Assembly (NCBI GenBank): GCA_030263555.1 | Contig: SZPE01000005.1 | Coordinates: 1-64,000, forward strand | Length of the DNA: 64,000 bases | Reading direction: 5' to 3' | Origin: CFX2 sp014338005 | GTDB taxonomy: Bacteria; Chloroflexota; Anaerolineae; Aggregatilineales; Phototrophicaceae | In this document: piece by piece, positions 16,570 through 24,957 of the stretch | Layout of the letters: every line of letters starts with the position of its first letter | Position numbering within the stretch: the first letter of the stretch is position 1 | The notes under the pieces: model-generated | What the model was told of the DNA's origin: nothing | The model's database searches: none | What the model saw: only the letters and a program-made list of their open reading frames with translations | Translations under genes and position numbers: made by a program

Positions 16570-17519
16570 TGCACACGCTCGACCTGCGAGATTTACACAG
16601 TACCGAATTCCCCATCCCCGACGAGATGCAGGGTAATATCGCCATCACCAGCCTCAGCCGGATTTATAACTGGAGCCGCCGCTCATCTATGTGGCCGATG
16701 CTCTTCGGCCTGGCCTGCTGCGCGATTGAGATGATTGCTACCGCTGCCGCGCGTTATGATGTTTCCCGCTTCGGTATGGAAGTCATGCGCGCCAGCCCGC
16801 GCCAGGCCGACCTGATGATCGTCTCCGGCACGGTCACTAAAAAGATGGTCGTGCCGATTGTGCGCCTGTACAACCAGATGCCAGAACCCAGGTACGTGCT
16901 GGCGATGGGCGCTTGCGCCAGCGGCGGCGGGCCGTTCAAGGAGGGCTACAACGTCGTATCAGGCATTGACATGTACCTGCCGGTAGACGTGTACGTGCCG
17001 GGATGCCCCCCCACCCCGCAGGCGCTCCTGCATGGGCTGATCGCCCTACAGAAAAAAATTGACGGCCAATCGCTGGCAAATCTCGACGATGTACCCTGGT
17101 ACGGCGTCGGCCCGTCCGAGCCAACACCCATTCCCATCCTCGGCCCGGACATCATTGACCCGCGCCAGATGGATTTGATCCGCCGCCAGGCAGAACTGGC
17201 TGCCGCAGGCAAACCCTACGGCGTCCGCGAGCTGCCGCCCACTATCAAACCGGAACCCGAAGCGCCTAAAGTTGCCGCCAAAGCCGCTGCCCCCGCAGCC
17301 GCCGCGTCGGACGACCCCGAAAAAGCTGCCCGCTTGGCGAAGCGCGAGGCCGCTCTGGCGCGCAAACGCGCCGCCGAGGGTGGGCAGCCCGCCGAGACGC
17401 CGCCCGCCGCCGAGACCGCGCCGGCATCCGGTGGACAGGACGCCCCCGCAGGGAAAAAATTCGATAAAGAAGCGATGCTGGCGAAAATCCGCGAACGTAA
17501 GGGGCAGAAGGAATCGTAA
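16569..17519 (+). CDS. nuoB: NADH-quinone oxidoreductase subunit B with C-terminal charged tail
   Basis: A 316-residue protein. The core (residues about 1-205) is NuoB/PSST with the N2-cluster cysteines in GLACCAIEMIA, GACASGGG and VPGCPPTP. NuoB bridges NuoI clusters to quinone. The remaining residues form a Pro/Ala linker and a charged tail. From residue 248 (DDPEKAARLAKREAAL) to the end (FDKEAMLAKIRERK) the tail is strikingly like the tail of NuoI encoded about 3 kb downstream. Typical NuoB proteins are 160-220 residues, so the tail is an addition. The gene is coupled to iscX, and nuoCD starts three bases after its stop. Confidence 0.95.
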   Translation: MHTLDLRDLHSTEFPIPDEMQGNIAITSLSRIYNWSRRSSMWPMLFGLACCAIEMIATAAARYDVSRFGMEVMRASPRQADLMIVSGTVTKKMVVPIVRLYNQMPEPRYVLAMGACASGGGPFKEGYNVVSGIDMYLPVDVYVPGCPPTPQALLHGLIALQKKIDGQSLANLDDVPWYGVGPSEPTPIPILGPDIIDPRQMDLIRRQAELAAAGKPYGVRELPPTIKPEPEAPKVAAKAAAPAAAASDDPEKAARLAKREAALARKRAAEGGQPAETPPAAETAPASGGQDAPAGKKFDKEAMLAKIRERKGQKES

Positions 17520-17522
17520 ATC

Positions 17523-19382
17523 ATGGTGGATCATCCGATTGTAGAAACAACCGACATCAAGGCAGCAGTTGACGCGCTTAAACAGAAATTCCCGGACGCC
17601 ATACAGGACGACACGCGCCAGGGTTACGGCGGCATCATCGTGGACAAAAACCATCTGGTCGAGGTCGCAGCCGCCCTGCGGGACGAGTACGGCTTCGACT
17701 ACCTTTCCAGCGCGACGGCGGTGGATTATTTTGGCATCTCCGACCATATGGAAATGGTTTACCATGCCTATCGCACTTCCGGCGGGCCGGCGCTGGTGTT
17801 TAAAGCCCAGACCCCCCGCGATAACCCGGAGATACCATCGCTGATTAACATCTGGCCGGGTGTGGATTTCCAAGAGCGCGAAGCCTGGGATTTGTACGGC
17901 ATCAGGTTTCCCGGCCATCCCAATCTCAAGCGCATCCTGCTGTGGGAGGGTTTTGACGGTCACCCCATGCGGAAAGATTGGCAGGAAGCCTACTACGAGG
18001 AAGATCACAAACCGTTCGAGAGCCGCTGGCCGGATGGATGGGTACACCGCGCCGAGGAACGTAACGTTTACGGCAAAAATGTGAAATATCCGGCAGACTT
18101 CGATCTGAGCAAACTCAGCGATCAGTCCGAGGAATCCCTGTATGCCAATCTCGGCCTGGGTGTCAGCGTCCAGGAGTTAACAGACAAGAGCCACATCAAA
18201 ACCGACCGGCTGGTGGTTAACATGGGGCCGCACCATCCCAGCACGCACGGCGTTTTCCGCATGATCGTCACGCTCAACGGCGAGACGATTGAAACGCTGG
18301 AGCCGGTGATGGGTTATCTCCATCGCAATCACGAAAAAATCGGCGAACGCAATACTTTCCTCCACAACATGCCCTTCACCGACCGGCTGGATTACCTCAG
18401 CAGCATGGGCAATAACCTGGGGTATGCCCTGGCCGTCGAGCAGCTTCTGGCAAACGGCGCGCGCTACCAGCCGCCCACCTATCGCGCCGAGTGCATCCGC
18501 GTGCTGATGGTGGAACTCACCCGTATTGTCAACCACTACTGGGCCATCGGCTTTCTGCTCAATGACCTGGGCGCATTTTTTACCCCTGCCCTGTACGCGA
18601 TTGCGGAACGGGAAAAAATCCTCGACTTCTTCGAGGCGACCGCCGGCAGCCGTATGATGTGTAACTACATGCGCTTCGGCGGCGTTTTTAAAGACCTGCC
18701 GGAACGCATTCGCGGCGTCGCATCCAGAATGAATGATCTGGTGCGCGACTACAACACAATGGAATACCTGACCGAACTCATCAACGAGCGTATTCCGCAG
18801 TCCATTGATGAGCTTGACGAGTACCTCACCGACAGCGAAATCATCAAATCGCGCACCATCGGCGTCGGTTATCTGCCGCCGGAAATGGCGATTGCTTACA
18901 GCACCGCCGGCCCACTGCTGCGCGCCAGCGGCGTGCTTTACGATGTGCGCCGCGCCGACCCCTACAGCATCTATCCCGAACTCGACTTTGACGTAGCTGT
19001 GCGGTACAACGGCGATATTTACGACCGCTACCTCATCCGCCTGGACGAAATGCGGGAAAGCGTGCGTATCCTTAAACAAATCCTGCCCCGCCTGGAGCGT
19101 ACCGCCGGCGAACCCTTCTTCGCCGGAAACAAACAGCATACGCCGCGCGTGCCGCTGGGCGAAGCCTATGGCCGCGTGGAAAACCCCAAAGGCGAACTCG
19201 GCTTTTACGTTGTATCCGCCGGAGATGAAAAAGGGCCGCAAAATCCCTGGCGCTACCATGTCCGCGCCCCCAGTTTCATCAACTTAACCGCCCTGGGGCC
19301 GATGTGCATCGGGCATAAAGTGGCAGACGTTGTGGCAATCCTGGGCAGCATTGACATCGTATTAGGCGAAACGGATCGGTAG
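17523..19382 (+). CDS. nuoCD: Fused NADH-quinone oxidoreductase subunits C and D
   Basis: A 619-residue fusion. Residues 1 to about 190 are NuoC (30 kDa subunit), with EREAWDLYGIRFPGHPNL and EGFDGHPMRKDW. Residues about 215-619 are NuoD (49 kDa subunit), starting KTDRLVVNMGPHHPSTHGVF and containing the quinone-site His pair. The C-D fusion is known from E. coli and some other lineages. NuoD lacks the CxxC motifs of NiFe hydrogenases, so this is complex I rather than a group 4 hydrogenase. A hairpin-bearing gap separates it from nuoI; nuoH, usually placed between D and I, is absent. Confidence 0.95.
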   Translation: MVDHPIVETTDIKAAVDALKQKFPDAIQDDTRQGYGGIIVDKNHLVEVAAALRDEYGFDYLSSATAVDYFGISDHMEMVYHAYRTSGGPALVFKAQTPRDNPEIPSLINIWPGVDFQEREAWDLYGIRFPGHPNLKRILLWEGFDGHPMRKDWQEAYYEEDHKPFESRWPDGWVHRAEERNVYGKNVKYPADFDLSKLSDQSEESLYANLGLGVSVQELTDKSHIKTDRLVVNMGPHHPSTHGVFRMIVTLNGETIETLEPVMGYLHRNHEKIGERNTFLHNMPFTDRLDYLSSMGNNLGYALAVEQLLANGARYQPPTYRAECIRVLMVELTRIVNHYWAIGFLLNDLGAFFTPALYAIAEREKILDFFEATAGSRMMCNYMRFGGVFKDLPERIRGVASRMNDLVRDYNTMEYLTELINERIPQSIDELDEYLTDSEIIKSRTIGVGYLPPEMAIAYSTAGPLLRASGVLYDVRRADPYSIYPELDFDVAVRYNGDIYDRYLIRLDEMRESVRILKQILPRLERTAGEPFFAGNKQHTPRVPLGEAYGRVENPKGELGFYVVSAGDEKGPQNPWRYHVRAPSFINLTALGPMCIGHKVADVVAILGSIDIVLGETDR

Positions 19383-19395
19383 AGACATTCCGCAA

Positions 19396-19417
19396 GGGTG
19401 GGTTTGGCAACCCGCCC
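19396..19417. repeat. G/C-rich hairpin between nuoCD and nuoI
   Basis: GGGTGGGTT and AACCCGCCC flank a short loop. The arms resemble the hairpin at 34565-34590 (GGGGCGGG.. / ..CCCGCCCC), suggesting a dispersed REP-like element. It could also lower read-through between the two genes. Confidence 0.5.
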
Positions 19418-19441
19418 CTGCATGACAAGGAGCGGGCTGGT

Positions 19442-20347
19442 ATGTATGGACAAGGTATTCTAAAGGGCCTGTGGGTTACATTCAGGCACTTCTTCAACAC
19501 CTACGTTGACGACATTCGTTATGCCGGGCGTAAATACTTCCGGCAGGAAAACTTCCCCATCCGCCAGGGTCTTAGGGCGCAGGGCGCTTTCACCGTTCAA
19601 TACCCGGACGAAAAACTGGCCGTCCCGGAACGTTTTCGTTTTACACCCTTTCTGGTCGTGAACGACCCCGACCACCCGGAAGCGCCCGGCGAGGACTGGT
19701 GTACAAGCTGCGGCATCTGCGCCAAAGTCTGCCCTCCGCAGTGTATCTGGATTGTGCGCGGCTCCGACCCTACAACCGGTCGCCCCGTCCCACAGCCGAC
19801 AGCGTTTTTTATTGACATTGACATCTGTATGAACTGCGGCTTCTGCGCGGAGTTCTGCCCGTTTGATGCCATCAAGATGGATCATAACTATGAACTCGCC
19901 AGCTACGACCGCACCACGCACCATATCCACGACAAGCAGCATCTATCCAGGCCGCTGAGTTACTGGAAAAATATCGCCCCAACGACGGCGCTGGAAGAAG
20001 CGGTCGCGCGCGGTGGATGGGAACACCCCGATGTCCTCAAGGCGATGAAAAAGGCCGGTCAGACTGCTGTTACGCCCACCTGGGAAAATATGTTCGCCAA
20101 ACCGGAACCGCCGGCCAGACCACTGCCGCCTGCCGACGCCGCAGACGAAGACCCGGCCAAAGCGGAACGGCTGCGAAAGCGCGAGGAGGCGCTCGCCCGC
20201 AAACGCGCCGCCGAAGCCGGCGAACCGGCACAGCCCGCCGTCGAGGCGACCGCTCCCGCCCCGGCAGTACCGACCGGTGACAAGCCGAAGTTCGACAAAC
20301 AGGCCATGCTGGAAAAAATACGCCAGCGCAAAGCGGATAAGGGCTAA
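19442..20347 (+). CDS. nuoI: NADH-quinone oxidoreductase subunit I with C-terminal charged tail
   Basis: A 301-residue protein. The core carries two 4Fe-4S ferredoxin motifs (CTSCGICAKVCPPQC and CMNCGFCAEFCPFD), the N6a and N6b clusters that pass electrons to NuoB. An amphipathic N-terminal segment (ILKGLWVTFRHFFNTYV) fits membrane-edge docking. Residues about 200-301 are extra: a Pro-rich linker, then from residue 236 a charged tail (EDPAKAERLRKREEAL ... KFDKQAMLEKIRQRK) that mirrors the NuoB tail. Ordinary NuoI is 160-200 residues. GGAG at 19429-19432 precedes the ATG. A strong hairpin follows the stop. Confidence 0.95.
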   Translation: MYGQGILKGLWVTFRHFFNTYVDDIRYAGRKYFRQENFPIRQGLRAQGAFTVQYPDEKLAVPERFRFTPFLVVNDPDHPEAPGEDWCTSCGICAKVCPPQCIWIVRGSDPTTGRPVPQPTAFFIDIDICMNCGFCAEFCPFDAIKMDHNYELASYDRTTHHIHDKQHLSRPLSYWKNIAPTTALEEAVARGGWEHPDVLKAMKKAGQTAVTPTWENMFAKPEPPARPLPPADAADEDPAKAERLRKREEALARKRAAEAGEPAQPAVEATAPAPAVPTGDKPKFDKQAMLEKIRQRKADKG

Positions 20348-20350
20348 AGC

Positions 20351-20376
20351 AAACGGGCGGGATAACCCGCCCGTTT
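20351..20376 (+). terminator. Terminator-like hairpin after nuoI
   Basis: A perfect 11-bp stem (AAACGGGCGGG with CCCGCCCGTTT) and a 4-base loop begin three bases after the stop codon. The T run is short. Confidence 0.65.
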
Positions 20377-20490
20377 CAATTACCGTCGGAACAAAAGTCA
20401 CTGCCGAATTTTTATAGCCTGAGTTATACTAATTGCATGTACATTCACGAACGAAATACGCTGTGATCGGCGTAAACGGTAGGAGAAACA

Positions 20491-21543
20491 ATGAGCGACC
20501 TACAAGACCAGATTATGCGCGCCCTCAGTACGGTTATTGAACCCGAACTGCACCGGGATATTGTCAGCCTGAATATGGTGCGCGACCTTCATATCGAAGA
20601 CCAGACCGCTTTTTTTACCCTGGTGCTGACCACCCCCGCCTGCCCGCTGAAGGATGTTTTTCAGCGGCTTTGCCACGAGGCTGTAGTCGGTAAAGTGCCG
20701 AATATCACGGCCATCCAGATCAAATGGGACGCGCAGGTCCCCACCGACCGGCGGATTCATGGTCGCCTGGATGTCCCCATGCGTAGTATCATCGCGGTTG
20801 CCAGCGGCAAGGGCGGCGTGGGCAAAAGCACCGTCTCGACCAATCTGGCCGTCGCCCTGGCCGAAGCCGGCGCGCGCGTTGGGCTGATTGACGGCGACAT
20901 CCTTAACCCGAACATCCCCCAGATGACCGGGTTGAGTGTCGGCCACCCCGCCGTTGAGGATGGCAAAATGATACCCCTGGAAGCATATGGCGTGAAAATT
21001 ATGAGTACCGGCTTCCTGACCACCCCGGATAAACCGCTCATCCTGCGCGGCCCGATGCTGCATGGCGCGATTCGCCAGCTTTTCACCGACGTGGAATGGG
21101 GCGACCTGGATTACATGATCGTTGACCTGCCCCCCGGTACGGGGGACGCGCCGCTCTCGCTGGCGCAGTCCTTCCCGCTGACCGGCGTTATCGTCGTCAC
21201 ACAGCCGCAGGAAGTAGCCGTTGCAGACGCGCTCCGCAGCATCGCCATGTTTGAAACGCTGAATGTCCCCATCCTCGGCGTGGTCGAAAATATGACCGGG
21301 GATTTCTTCGGTCAGGGCGGCGGCGAAAAACTGGCCCAGGATCGCGGCGTGCCGTTCCTGGGGCGGATCCCCCTGGATGCCGAAGTGCGTAAAGGCGGCG
21401 ACTCCGGTCGGCCTATCGTCGTGGTCGAGCCGGACAATCCCGCCGGGCTGGCCTTCCAGACGCTGGCGCAGAACACCGCCGCGCGTATTAGCGTGGTCAT
21501 GCTTCAGTCCAGCGATGTCATTCCGCTGAACATCATCGGTTAA
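20491..21543 (+). CDS. mrp: Mrp/ApbC-type P-loop ATPase, Fe-S cluster carrier family
   Basis: A 350-residue protein. Residues about 1-80 are a MIP18/DUF59 domain (LSTVIEPELHRDIVSLNMV, TTPACPLKD). The rest is a MinD/ParA-like ATPase with deviant Walker A GKGGVGKST near residue 107 and DLPPGTGD later. The family carries and hands over Fe-S clusters. The region where many Mrp proteins have a CPxC cluster motif reads ENMTGDFFGQGGGEKLA, with no cysteines, so cluster binding by that pair is not possible here. It has its own AGGAG ribosome site and lies downstream of the nuo genes after a hairpin. Confidence 0.93.
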   Translation: MSDLQDQIMRALSTVIEPELHRDIVSLNMVRDLHIEDQTAFFTLVLTTPACPLKDVFQRLCHEAVVGKVPNITAIQIKWDAQVPTDRRIHGRLDVPMRSIIAVASGKGGVGKSTVSTNLAVALAEAGARVGLIDGDILNPNIPQMTGLSVGHPAVEDGKMIPLEAYGVKIMSTGFLTTPDKPLILRGPMLHGAIRQLFTDVEWGDLDYMIVDLPPGTGDAPLSLAQSFPLTGVIVVTQPQEVAVADALRSIAMFETLNVPILGVVENMTGDFFGQGGGEKLAQDRGVPFLGRIPLDAEVRKGGDSGRPIVVVEPDNPAGLAFQTLAQNTAARISVVMLQSSDVIPLNIIG

Positions 21544-21556
21544 ATCGTTTCATCGC

Positions 21557-21586
21557 GCCAACAGGGGGCTTAAGCCCCTTGTTGGC
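21557..21586. terminator. Bidirectional terminator between mrp and a leftward small gene
   Basis: GCCAACAGGGGGC pairs with GCCCCTTGTTGGC with one mismatch, 14 bases after the mrp stop and 18 bases from the end of the convergent gene. Confidence 0.6.
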
Positions 21587-21603
21587 CGATCGCCCATCAG
21601 CCA

Positions 21604-21882
21604 TTAATCATCCAGCCCCAGCACTTTGATGCTGTCGCTGCTGCCCACCGGGTTGTAACGCCCGATCAATATCCAGAAAAAAATATTTAACACCAGCGCC
21701 AGCATGAAACCGGCCAGCGCCGCCTGCTGATGCCCGCGTTGATTCGCGTACCAGATGATCACAAAAGCGACCGGCAGCAGCAGGACAAAAACCACTCGCC
21801 GCCGCCGCCGTTCGGAACGCTGCACCAGCAGCAGGAGCAACCCCCAACTCAATGTCATCAGGACGACCATGCCAGCGTCCAT
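21604..21882 (-). CDS. Small membrane protein of unknown function
   Basis: A 92-residue protein with three hydrophobic helices separated by a very basic stretch (RSERRRRR) and ending in IGRYNPVGSSDSIKVLGLDD. The fixed C-terminal end suggests a conserved family, but I do not know its role. The ATG at 21882 has AGAGG six or seven bases upstream; a GTG at 21891 is an alternative. A second frame over the same bases is open but not hydrophobic and is judged a shadow. Confidence 0.6.
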   Translation of the reverse strand: MDAGMVVLMTLSWGLLLLLVQRSERRRRRVVFVLLLPVAFVIIWYANQRGHQQAALAGFMLALVLNIFFWILIGRYNPVGSSDSIKVLGLDD

Positions 21883-21961
21883 TAAGCACACCTCTTGCCC
21901 GACGTTACTGCCGGGTTATTATAGGAGCAGCCGGGCGCAAAAAACAGGCGATTTGGGTTCA

Positions 21962-22447
21962 TTGAACGATAATTTTGAGCATCTTCTCATTCCCCCGGCG
22001 CAGGGAACTTATACGCTCATTCTGGCGCTTGAGGCTTCTCAGGTTATCCAGATTGCCCGCCTGGGGTTTTACCGTTTTGCGGCGGGGTATTATATTTATG
22101 TCGGCAGCGCGCGCGGGCCGGGCGGCCTGGCCGGGCGGCTGCGGCATCATGTCGGCACTGCGGCACGCCCTCACTGGCACATAGACTACCTGCGCCACAA
22201 AACCGTGCTTCAATCTATCTGGTTTGCCCAAACAGACATCAACCGCGAGCATGACTGGGCGCGGCTGTTCATGGCTCTGCCAGGCGTGTCGCTGCCGGTG
22301 AAAAAATTCGGCGCGTCGGACTGTTCATGCCCCGCCCATCTTTTTTACTTTGAACATCCCCCCACGCCATCGTTTTTCCAGGACTATCTGGCGCGCGAAT
22401 TTCCCGATGACAGGCGCTTAAAAGTCGTTCTCATTCCGCCGGTTTAA
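21962..22447 (+). CDS. DUF123 / Uri-superfamily GIY-YIG nuclease-like protein
   Basis: About 161 residues. The core has GTYTLILAL near the start, the GIY-YIG-like GYYIYVGSARGPGGLAGRLRHH, then HWHIDYLR, and a late Cys motif FGASDCSCPAHLFYF. This is the DUF123 pattern (COG1833), which is predicted to be an endonuclease family. The start is uncertain: no ATG is in frame near the beginning. TTG at 21962 or 21953 is possible, and the frame stays open upstream across the divergent gene. The gene stands alone. Confidence 0.72.
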   Translation: MNDNFEHLLIPPAQGTYTLILALEASQVIQIARLGFYRFAAGYYIYVGSARGPGGLAGRLRHHVGTAARPHWHIDYLRHKTVLQSIWFAQTDINREHDWARLFMALPGVSLPVKKFGASDCSCPAHLFYFEHPPTPSFFQDYLAREFPDDRRLKVVLIPPV

Positions 22448-22544
22448 ACAGTCCCGATTCTAAAACTGCATCTCATCTCCTGATCGTGGGTCTGGTATGA
22501 TATACTTTCTAACATAATCCACATGTTTTGAAGCGAGCGTCTAA

Positions 22545-22874
22545 ATGAACATCAACGTTTCAGCGCACAACAACGTCACGCTAATCGAAGTCAGTGGCCG
22601 GATTGACAGTATGAACGCGCATGAATTCGGCGAAGTCCTGCTCGGCGAAATAGACAAGGGGCATATCCAGATTGTTCTTGATCTGGCTAACGTTGATTAT
22701 ATGAGCAGCGCCGGCCTGCGCGAGATTGTCTCGGCTTTAAAGAAAGTGCGTGGCAGCGGCGATCTGCGGCTGGCGCAGCCCTCCCCCCGCGTCCAAGAGG
22801 TGCTGGAGATGGCCGGCCTGGATACGATCTTTCAAATTTATCCCACCCGGGTTGCTGCCGTCGGCAGCTATTAA
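22545..22874 (+). CDS. STAS-domain anti-sigma factor antagonist
   Basis: A 109-residue SpoIIAA/RsbV-like protein. NVTLIEVSGRIDSMNA opens the domain, and DYMSSAGLREIVSAL carries the conserved serine normally phosphorylated by the partner kinase. The next gene, 20 bases downstream, is an RsbW-type kinase, so the two form a partner-switch pair. No sigma factor lies nearby. A TATACT at 22501-22506 may be the -10 element. Confidence 0.9.
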   Translation: MNINVSAHNNVTLIEVSGRIDSMNAHEFGEVLLGEIDKGHIQIVLDLANVDYMSSAGLREIVSALKKVRGSGDLRLAQPSPRVQEVLEMAGLDTIFQIYPTRVAAVGSY

Positions 22875-22894
22875 ATTCGCCCGGTGATCCGGTC

Positions 22895-23323
22895 ATGTAT
22901 GCGAACGAAACGCATTTACGCATAGCAGCCGTACCCCATCAGGTGCCGGTGGCCTGCCGATTCGTCGCCGAAGCAGCCGTCCGCGCCGGCCTTGATGAAC
23001 ATGCCGTTTATCACTGCCAGTTGGCAGTGGACGAAACCTGTACCAACATCGTTGAACATGCTTATCAGATGCAGGGCGAACACCAGATCATAGACATCGT
23101 TTGTCAGGCGGCTGCCGGTCGTTTTACCATCATCATCCTCGATGATGGGCCAGCTTTCGACCCCCTCAGTCGGCCCGCCCCCAACCCAAACGCGCCGCTG
23201 GAAGAGCGAACCGGCGGCGGTTGGGGAATCCACTTCATCAAAAAACTGATGGATGAGGTTTCGTACAGCCGCGAGCGCGGACGCAACCGCCTGACGCTGG
23301 TTAAACGGCTGCCCGGCAGTTAA
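22895..23323 (+). CDS. RsbW-like anti-sigma regulatory factor (serine kinase)
   Basis: A 142-residue GHKL ATPase. The N box is DETCTNIVEHAY, the G1 box is ILDDGPAFDP, and G2 is GGGWGIHFIKKLMDEV. Such proteins bind a sigma factor or other target and phosphorylate the STAS partner encoded just upstream. The gene ends overlapping the stop of the convergent beta-lactamase-like gene by four bases. Confidence 0.9.
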   Translation: MYANETHLRIAAVPHQVPVACRFVAEAAVRAGLDEHAVYHCQLAVDETCTNIVEHAYQMQGEHQIIDIVCQAAAGRFTIIILDDGPAFDPLSRPAPNPNAPLEERTGGGWGIHFIKKLMDEVSYSRERGRNRLTLVKRLPGS

Positions 23324-24957
23324 GAACCGGCGGTTTCGCGCCAGCCGTTGATGTTGTTCAGGTCAAGCTGATCTTGTGGCGGCAGGAAATTAGTACATTC
23401 CTGCGCCGTCGCCGGCAGATCAGTACGCGGCGCGATCAGTGGGTCTTCCGGGCTGAAGTAATTCCACGCCGCGCGAGAGACGCCCTCCACCAGCGGCCAC
23501 AACCGCGTATAATCCTGGAAATCCGTCTGCTCCCACAGCAAAACGGCGATGACATAATTTCGACCATTGGGCGGGAACACGATGCCGGCGTCGCCGCTCA
23601 TATCGCTGACCCAGCCGTTTTTATGAGAAATCCGCACCCCCTCAGGGATGCCGCCTTGCAGCAGGCGCAGCAGATCATTGGCGCTCATCAGCTCTAACAT
23701 CTGGCGGCACTCGGTCTGGGTATATTCCCCGTCGGGAAAAGCGGCCATCAACCCCGACCCGTAATTGGCGCAGTCGTAGATTAAGCCGAACAGCGTCCCC
23801 ATGTCTTCAGCCGTCGTCTGGTTATACGGGTCGGCGCGGGTGTTATAGTTCGGGTTAGGCGCGGTTAAAGGCGCGGGTATCGAGCCAAGCTGCTGCCCTT
23901 CAATGCCCAGATCAAACGGCGCGGTGATGTAGGTATTGCGCGCCCCAAGATACCGCGCCGTTTCGGTTACGTTGGCAATACCGGCAAAAATATCCTGCTG
24001 GCCGGTGACGCGCTCTCCGATGATCTGCATCAGCAGGTTCGAGGATGAATTATTGCTGCACAACAGCGAATTTGCCATCAGCCAGGCTTCATCGTTCGGC
24101 GCGGGAAACCACAAATGCCGGAAATAATCAATCAGAATCGGCACTTTCATCATGCTGGCCGCCGAAAAAGCCACATCCCCCAGAATATTCACTTCCTCGC
24201 CGGTCAGCAAATCCAGGATGAACACCGACGCGACCGTCGTCTGCCCATCATAGATGAAGCCCTGCCCATTCAGGTACGCGATAATCATATCGCGCAGCGT
24301 ATCAATATTGCCGACATTGGCACTGGAAGTCCGTACCGGCAGGTTCACCGAACGGTTATTAGGGCTGTACAGAGCCGCCTCGACCAGCGGCAGCGCCGCC
24401 GTTATATCCAGTTCGTAACCTTCCGAACCGCTGCGAACAGTCAGCGTATCCAGGCTAAAATCGGCTGTTCCGGCAGGGCGATCATACCGGGCGGCGATGT
24501 CCCGCAGGAATTGATCCAGCAGGTTGCGCTGGTATTCTGCCGAAAGCGGCACATTGATCGTTTCCTGTGTTTCGCGCCCGATCAAATAGTTCACAAACCG
24601 CGACCAGAAAGCCGCCTCAAACTCGGTGGCCGCCCGCGCTGAAGCCAGCATCGTTTCGCGGTTGGTGCGGAAGCCCACCGCCGCCGGGTCAAGCACAATC
24701 GGCGACCCGGCATAATACATCACGACCGGCTGGCTGTACGCCTGTTCCCACCGCGCGACCGCTTCCGCCGGCAGCAGCCCGCCAACCGGAAGGCCCGCCA
24801 CCGATACGTCCGCCGGCAGGCGTTCCTGTCCCCGGCTGAACTGCACCAGTTCCAACACAAATAAAGCGACGGCCCCCAGCAGCATCAACACCGACATCAC
24901 CTGCACAATCGGCAGAGATCGGCGGCGGCGTTTGGTTCCTAATCCGGTAACTGTCAT
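23320..24957 (-). CDS. Membrane-anchored serine beta-lactamase-like / transpeptidase-fold protein
   Basis: A 545-residue protein. A basic head (KRRRRS) is followed by one membrane helix at about residues 18-40. Residues about 45-210 look like the peptidoglycan-binding type 4 domain often seen with VanW. The C-terminal half is class A beta-lactamase-like: SxxK as SMMK (Ser near 268), an SxN-type loop in SNNSSSN, and HKNG in place of KTG. It may act on cell-wall peptides or beta-lactams; the activity is not predictable. Its ATG overlaps the NUDIX stop (ATGA). The open frame continues upstream across the NUDIX gene, but that extension is rejected. Confidence 0.82.
   Translation of the reverse strand: MTVTGLGTKRRRRSLPIVQVMSVLMLLGAVALFVLELVQFSRGQERLPADVSVAGLPVGGLLPAEAVARWEQAYSQPVVMYYAGSPIVLDPAAVGFRTNRETMLASARAATEFEAAFWSRFVNYLIGRETQETINVPLSAEYQRNLLDQFLRDIAARYDRPAGTADFSLDTLTVRSGSEGYELDITAALPLVEAALYSPNNRSVNLPVRTSSANVGNIDTLRDMIIAYLNGQGFIYDGQTTVASVFILDLLTGEEVNILGDVAFSAASMMKVPILIDYFRHLWFPAPNDEAWLMANSLLCSNNSSSNLLMQIIGERVTGQQDIFAGIANVTETARYLGARNTYITAPFDLGIEGQQLGSIPAPLTAPNPNYNTRADPYNQTTAEDMGTLFGLIYDCANYGSGLMAAFPDGEYTQTECRQMLELMSANDLLRLLQGGIPEGVRISHKNGWVSDMSGDAGIVFPPNGRNYVIAVLLWEQTDFQDYTRLWPLVEGVSRAAWNYFSPEDPLIAPRTDLPATAQECTNFLPPQDQLDLNNINGWRETAGS

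Noticed and set aside
18177..19259. Leftward 360-codon open frame opposite nuoD
   Set aside because: Antisense to a conserved enzyme; no motif or start signal.
18190..19382. NiFe-hydrogenase (group 4) large subunit
   Set aside because: NuoD-type sequence without the CxxC metal-binding pairs, and fused to NuoC.
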